A stretch of 64,000 nt of DNA. Source: Clostridium sp. DL-VIII. Its GTDB lineage: Bacteria > Bacillota > Clostridia > Clostridiales > Clostridiaceae. Below, one piece after another: positions 61,573-64,000 of the stretch. Numbering within the stretch: the first letter of the stretch is position 1; every line of letters starts with the position of its first letter. The stretch spans positions 5,234,779 to 5,298,778 of the forward strand of contig NZ_CM001240.1 in the NCBI RefSeq assembly GCF_000230835.1, read 5' to 3'. The notes under the pieces were generated by a model that ran no database searches, was not told the DNA's origin, and was given only the letters and a program-made list of their open reading frames with translations. Both the position numbers and the translations under genes were made by a program.

Positions 61573-62162
61573 TACTTCATTAACTCCTTATATTTTTGTT
61601 TCAACTCTAAAATATTTATCTCCCAGCTATCTATTATATTTTCAACAACCTGCATCTCACTCATCAAATGAAAGCTCCCTTTACCCGCCTGTGGCTTTGA
61701 AATAATATTATTATTTTTTATTTTATTCCAATTTTTTTTAAATAATTCTTGTATTTCTTCATGTAGTTTAATATAACTTGACTTTAATGTTTCTTTACTT
61801 TCATCAAAAAAAATTTCTTTTTGTAAAAGGATCTCTCCTGTATCTAGCCCTTCATCTATATGATGAATTGTAACTCCCTTGTGTGTATTCTCTAAAAAGC
61901 TCCACAAATTAGGAGATGCTCCTCTATTCCATGGTAATAATGAAATATGTAAATTAATAACTCTATTATTCATAAACATTATTACATCTTTTTTTATTAT
62001 ATATTTGTAATTATAACTTATAATTAGATCTGGATCCATATTATGTATCATCTCTAAATTTATGTTGTCATTATACAATTTGACATCCTCTAGCTTTTCA
62101 TTCTTAAGCCATTCGTATAATTTATAAGATATTTGATTATTAGTTAAGAATAATATTTTCAT
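61572..62162 (-). CDS. Formyltransferase-family protein in the nonulosonate cluster
   Basis: The 196-residue protein has the formyltransferase fold with the catalytic pattern Asn-His-Asp: VINLHISLLPWNRGASPNLW (NxHxSLLP) and GVTIHHIDEGLDTGEILLQK. It is about two thirds the length of Met-tRNA formyltransferase and lacks its tRNA-binding domain. Such enzymes N-formylate amino sugars (ArnA-N, VioF, WlaRD types). Between PseF-like and PseI genes, it may formylate the amino group of the nonulosonic acid precursor in place of acetylation. The N-terminal half has weak similarity to the usual cofactor loop, so cofactor use is an inference. Confidence 0.8.
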   Translation of the reverse strand: MKILFLTNNQISYKLYEWLKNEKLEDVKLYNDNINLEMIHNMDPDLIISYNYKYIIKKDVIMFMNNRVINLHISLLPWNRGASPNLWSFLENTHKGVTIHHIDEGLDTGEILLQKEIFFDESKETLKSSYIKLHEEIQELFKKNWNKIKNNNIISKPQAGKGSFHLMSEMQVVENIIDSWEINILELKQKYKELMK

Positions 62163-62173
62163 TTTATCAAGTC

Positions 62174-62917
62174 CTACACTTTATTAATTTTTTTCTGTTC
62201 AACATATTTATTTATTTCTTTTAACTCGGGATTTTTTTTATATAACTCAATTATATCATTCATATTAAATTTATTCCCTTTTTCAAAATATAACATATTG
62301 TAAATACTGCTTATTAATTCAAAATCCTCTATAGTATCTAATGTCCATCTTAATCCAGAGTAATCTATGTCATTCTTGTATTGATATAATCTAAATAAAC
62401 TTGAATTATCCCATATATACGGAGTAACATGTTCCCTATCTCTTTGAAGTTCAGCTTCATTAAATGCCTTTTCTAGTGCTTTGAAACTAAAAACTTCCGT
62501 GTCTAGCCCTCTTGGATAAGTGCGATCTATAGTATTACTTACATAATCATATTTTTCACTATTACATTTATAAAACTGTATTATTTTTTCTGTTGCCTCA
62601 CTATCTATAAGTGGACAATCACTTGTAACTCTCACTACTATATCTGCATTAATTTCTTTTGCAGCATAATAATATCTTGATAAAACATCTTCTTCAGACC
62701 CTCTATAATATGTAATTTCTAATCTATTTGCTTCTTCAACTATAGAGTTGTCTTTTTCTAATGTTGTGGTTGCAATTATAATTTTACTAATATTCTTTAC
62801 TCTTTTCAATCTATCAATATCATGCTCTAAAACAGTTTTGCCACATATTTTCTTTAAAACTTTACCCGGTAATCTTGTAGAACCCACTCTAGCTTGAATT
62901 ATACATACTACATTCAT
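62174..62917 (-). CDS. Nonulosonate cytidylyltransferase-like protein (PseF/SpsF type)
   Basis: The 247-residue protein starts MNVVCIIQARVGSTRLPGKV LKKICGKTVLEHDIDRLKRV, the SpsF/NeuA-type nucleotide-binding N-terminus. VRVTSDCPLIDSEATEKIIQ and YDYVSNTIDRTYPRGLDTEV FSFKALEKA follow. It would activate the nine-carbon sugar as a CMP conjugate. I choose ATG 62915-62917 because the family starts there; an open frame extends 21 codons further but overlaps the upstream gene and lacks a site. Confidence 0.88.
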   Translation of the reverse strand: MNVVCIIQARVGSTRLPGKVLKKICGKTVLEHDIDRLKRVKNISKIIIATTTLEKDNSIVEEANRLEITYYRGSEEDVLSRYYYAAKEINADIVVRVTSDCPLIDSEATEKIIQFYKCNSEKYDYVSNTIDRTYPRGLDTEVFSFKALEKAFNEAELQRDREHVTPYIWDNSSLFRLYQYKNDIDYSGLRWTLDTIEDFELISSIYNMLYFEKGNKFNMNDIIELYKKNPELKEINKYVEQKKINKV

Positions 62918-62960
62918 CTTATCACTGCTTTCTATAAATAACTTCATTAACTTATTAGAC

Positions 62961-63752
62961 CTATTTAAACTTCCATACAATCATACTCATTGGCAAAAGA
63001 GGATTTAATGAAACTACATCTATGTCAAATTCAATTATTTCTATATCATTTCTATCTTGTAATACTGAAAACAGATTTTTATTATAATCATTTAGTTCAA
63101 TATATTTATTTCTTAATCTTCCAATTAGGTCATGTCTTTCGATAGAATAGTTAGGTTCAAATTGTATAACATATTTAATCTTATCTTTATTTTTATTTAA
63201 TCCATCAATAAATACTTCCGCATTCGAAAGATACATAACACTATCTACAGTTAAAATTGTTGAATTATTTTTGATAAATGAGTAATTATCTAGTTTGTAC
63301 AAATTAAATTCACTAACTTCCAATCCAAATTTTTTTGCTAAATTCACAGCATTTTTTGAATATTCTCCTCCATAGGTTTTTCCTTTTAATAGCGATAGAT
63401 TATATCCATAACCGCAACCTAATTCGCAATAATACTCACTATTATATTTTTCTACTTGAGTTTTAATAATACTTTCATAAATATTTTTGGCTATAAGAGG
63501 ATTAGTTTTAAAAATTTCATTCTTAAATGATATGTATTGATATTTTCTTTTTAATATTTCTTCATATTCAATCTCTCTACATTCATCTAAAGTACACGGA
63601 TTTCTTGAACTAAGATAACCATATTTTTCAGTATTAAATTCTCTTTCAATCTCTTGAATATCTTTAGATTTAAAAAATGCATTATCTCCTATTAACCTTA
63701 GGAGCCAAGGATTTTTATCATTAAGATAATCATTTATAGATACGCTTTTCAT
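62961..63752 (-). CDS. SAM-dependent methyltransferase in the glycan cluster
   Basis: The 263-residue protein has the class I methyltransferase motif I YCELGCGYGYNLSLLKGKTY with an acidic residue at the end of strand 2 (GGEYSKNAVNLAKKFGLEVS) and post-I motif LTVDSVMYLSNAEVFIDGL. The N-terminal 95 residues are helical and have no known domain. It may O- or N-methylate the nonulosonic acid or the flagellin. It lies 11 bases after the aminotransferase gene and 43 bases before the cytidylyltransferase. RBS AAGGAG precedes the ATG. Confidence 0.8.
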   Translation of the reverse strand: MKSVSINDYLNDKNPWLLRLIGDNAFFKSKDIQEIEREFNTEKYGYLSSRNPCTLDECREIEYEEILKRKYQYISFKNEIFKTNPLIAKNIYESIIKTQVEKYNSEYYCELGCGYGYNLSLLKGKTYGGEYSKNAVNLAKKFGLEVSEFNLYKLDNYSFIKNNSTILTVDSVMYLSNAEVFIDGLNKNKDKIKYVIQFEPNYSIERHDLIGRLRNKYIELNDYNKNLFSVLQDRNDIEIIEFDIDVVSLNPLLPMSMIVWKFK

Positions 63753-63763
63753 ATATTTCTCCT

Positions 63764-64000
63764 TTATTTTAATTCATCAATATTTATCCAAACCTTTTTA
63801 AAAGCTTCTATAACATCATTCATATCTTCCCTAGTCATAGAAGGAACCATAAATTCATGAGTCATTAAATCTTCAAAATGCATTTTTTCACACTTCGGAC
63901 AAATCCCCTTACTATAATTGAGCGTCCCTTTATACATTGGACATTTAAATGGGCATCCAGCTTCACCATACCCAATGAGTTTTTGATAGATTGACTGTAA
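63764..64000 (-). CDS. DegT/DnrJ/EryC1/StrS aminotransferase, C-terminal part (partial)
   Basis: The frame is open from the right edge to TAA at 63764-63766 and shows 78 C-terminal residues: GYGEAGCPFKCPMYKGTLNY, ICPKCEKMHFEDLMTHEF and MVPSMTREDMNDVIEAFKKV. This is the C-terminal pattern of PLP-dependent nucleotide-sugar aminotransferases. In this cluster it is the likely PseC-type enzyme that aminates the 4-keto sugar. The CxxC-type pairs (CPFKC, CPKC) are unusual and may hold a metal. The PLP lysine lies outside the window. Confidence 0.75.
   Translation of the reverse strand, partial: LQSIYQKLIGYGEAGCPFKCPMYKGTLNYSKGICPKCEKMHFEDLMTHEFMVPSMTREDMNDVIEAFKKVWINIDELK

Noticed and set aside
1..64000. 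CRISPR arrays, rRNA, tRNA genes and complete insertion sequences.
   Set aside because: No regularly spaced direct repeats, no rRNA-like segments and no intact transposase were seen. The repeats found are palindromic and irregular. A tRNA scan with software was not possible.

Overview
The window is low-G+C DNA from an endospore-forming, motile Firmicute. The gene set points to Clostridium sensu stricto: YunB-like and YpeB-like sporulation/germination proteins, a fused FliR-FlhB, a CBS/DRTGG-type pyrophosphatase, strong AGGAGG ribosome binding sites and very AT-rich spacers. The species cannot be fixed from sequence reading alone, and the genus is an inference.

Left part (1-29 kb): mixed housekeeping and accessory genes. 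A voltage-gated potassium channel runs off the left edge. Positions 0.9-5.0 kb look accessory: a G+C-richer alpha/beta hydrolase preceded by a small ORF and an operator-like palindrome, an OmpR-type two-component pair, and decayed pieces of a TetR regulator and a tyrosine recombinase. Then follow yebC, a DnaD/replisome-organizer-like protein, an IMPACT-family protein, a MocR regulator with a nucleotidyltransferase, hflX (with a JAMM-like N-terminal motif), hpt, yunB, a class A penicillin-binding protein, a YpeB-like protein, ndk, acylphosphatase, a PHP hydrolase, a Cof-type HAD phosphatase, dinB, a SERCA-like Ca2+ ATPase and a manganese-dependent pyrophosphatase. The spacers carry at least three families of palindromic repeats.

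Middle part (29-52.5 kb): one large flagellar operon transcribed on the minus strand from a good sigma-A promoter at about 52.55 kb. Its order is flgB-flgC-fliE-fliF-fliG-fliH-fliI-fliJ-fliK-flgD-TIGR02530-flgE-flbD-fliL-fliO-fliP-fliQ-fliR/flhB-flhA-flhF-flhG-pilZ-sigD-swrB-like-small membrane protein-two FlgF/FlgG rod proteins. It encodes rod, MS ring, export apparatus, hook, placement GTPases and the late-gene sigma factor. motA/motB, fliM/fliN and all che genes are absent from it.

Right part (53-64 kb): late flagellar genes and glycan genes, all on the minus strand. There is a divergent flagellin, a YjfB-like protein with a sigma-D-like promoter, a GT2-TPR glycosyltransferase and, most strikingly, a 496-residue flagellin whose variable region is replaced by a von Willebrand factor A domain with a MIDAS-type metal site. 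Behind it lies a pseudaminic-acid-type nonulosonic acid cluster (DegT-type aminotransferase, methyltransferase, PseF-like, formyltransferase, PseI, PseB-like, PseG, epimerase), which probably supplies sugars for flagellin O-glycosylation.

The most interesting items are the vWA-flagellin, a cloverleaf-like repeat present in two complete copies with compensatory stem changes, the TTAGGCACA palindromic repeat family (one copy supplies the stop codons of two convergent genes), the JAMM-HflX fusion and the formyltransferase-containing nonulosonate cluster.
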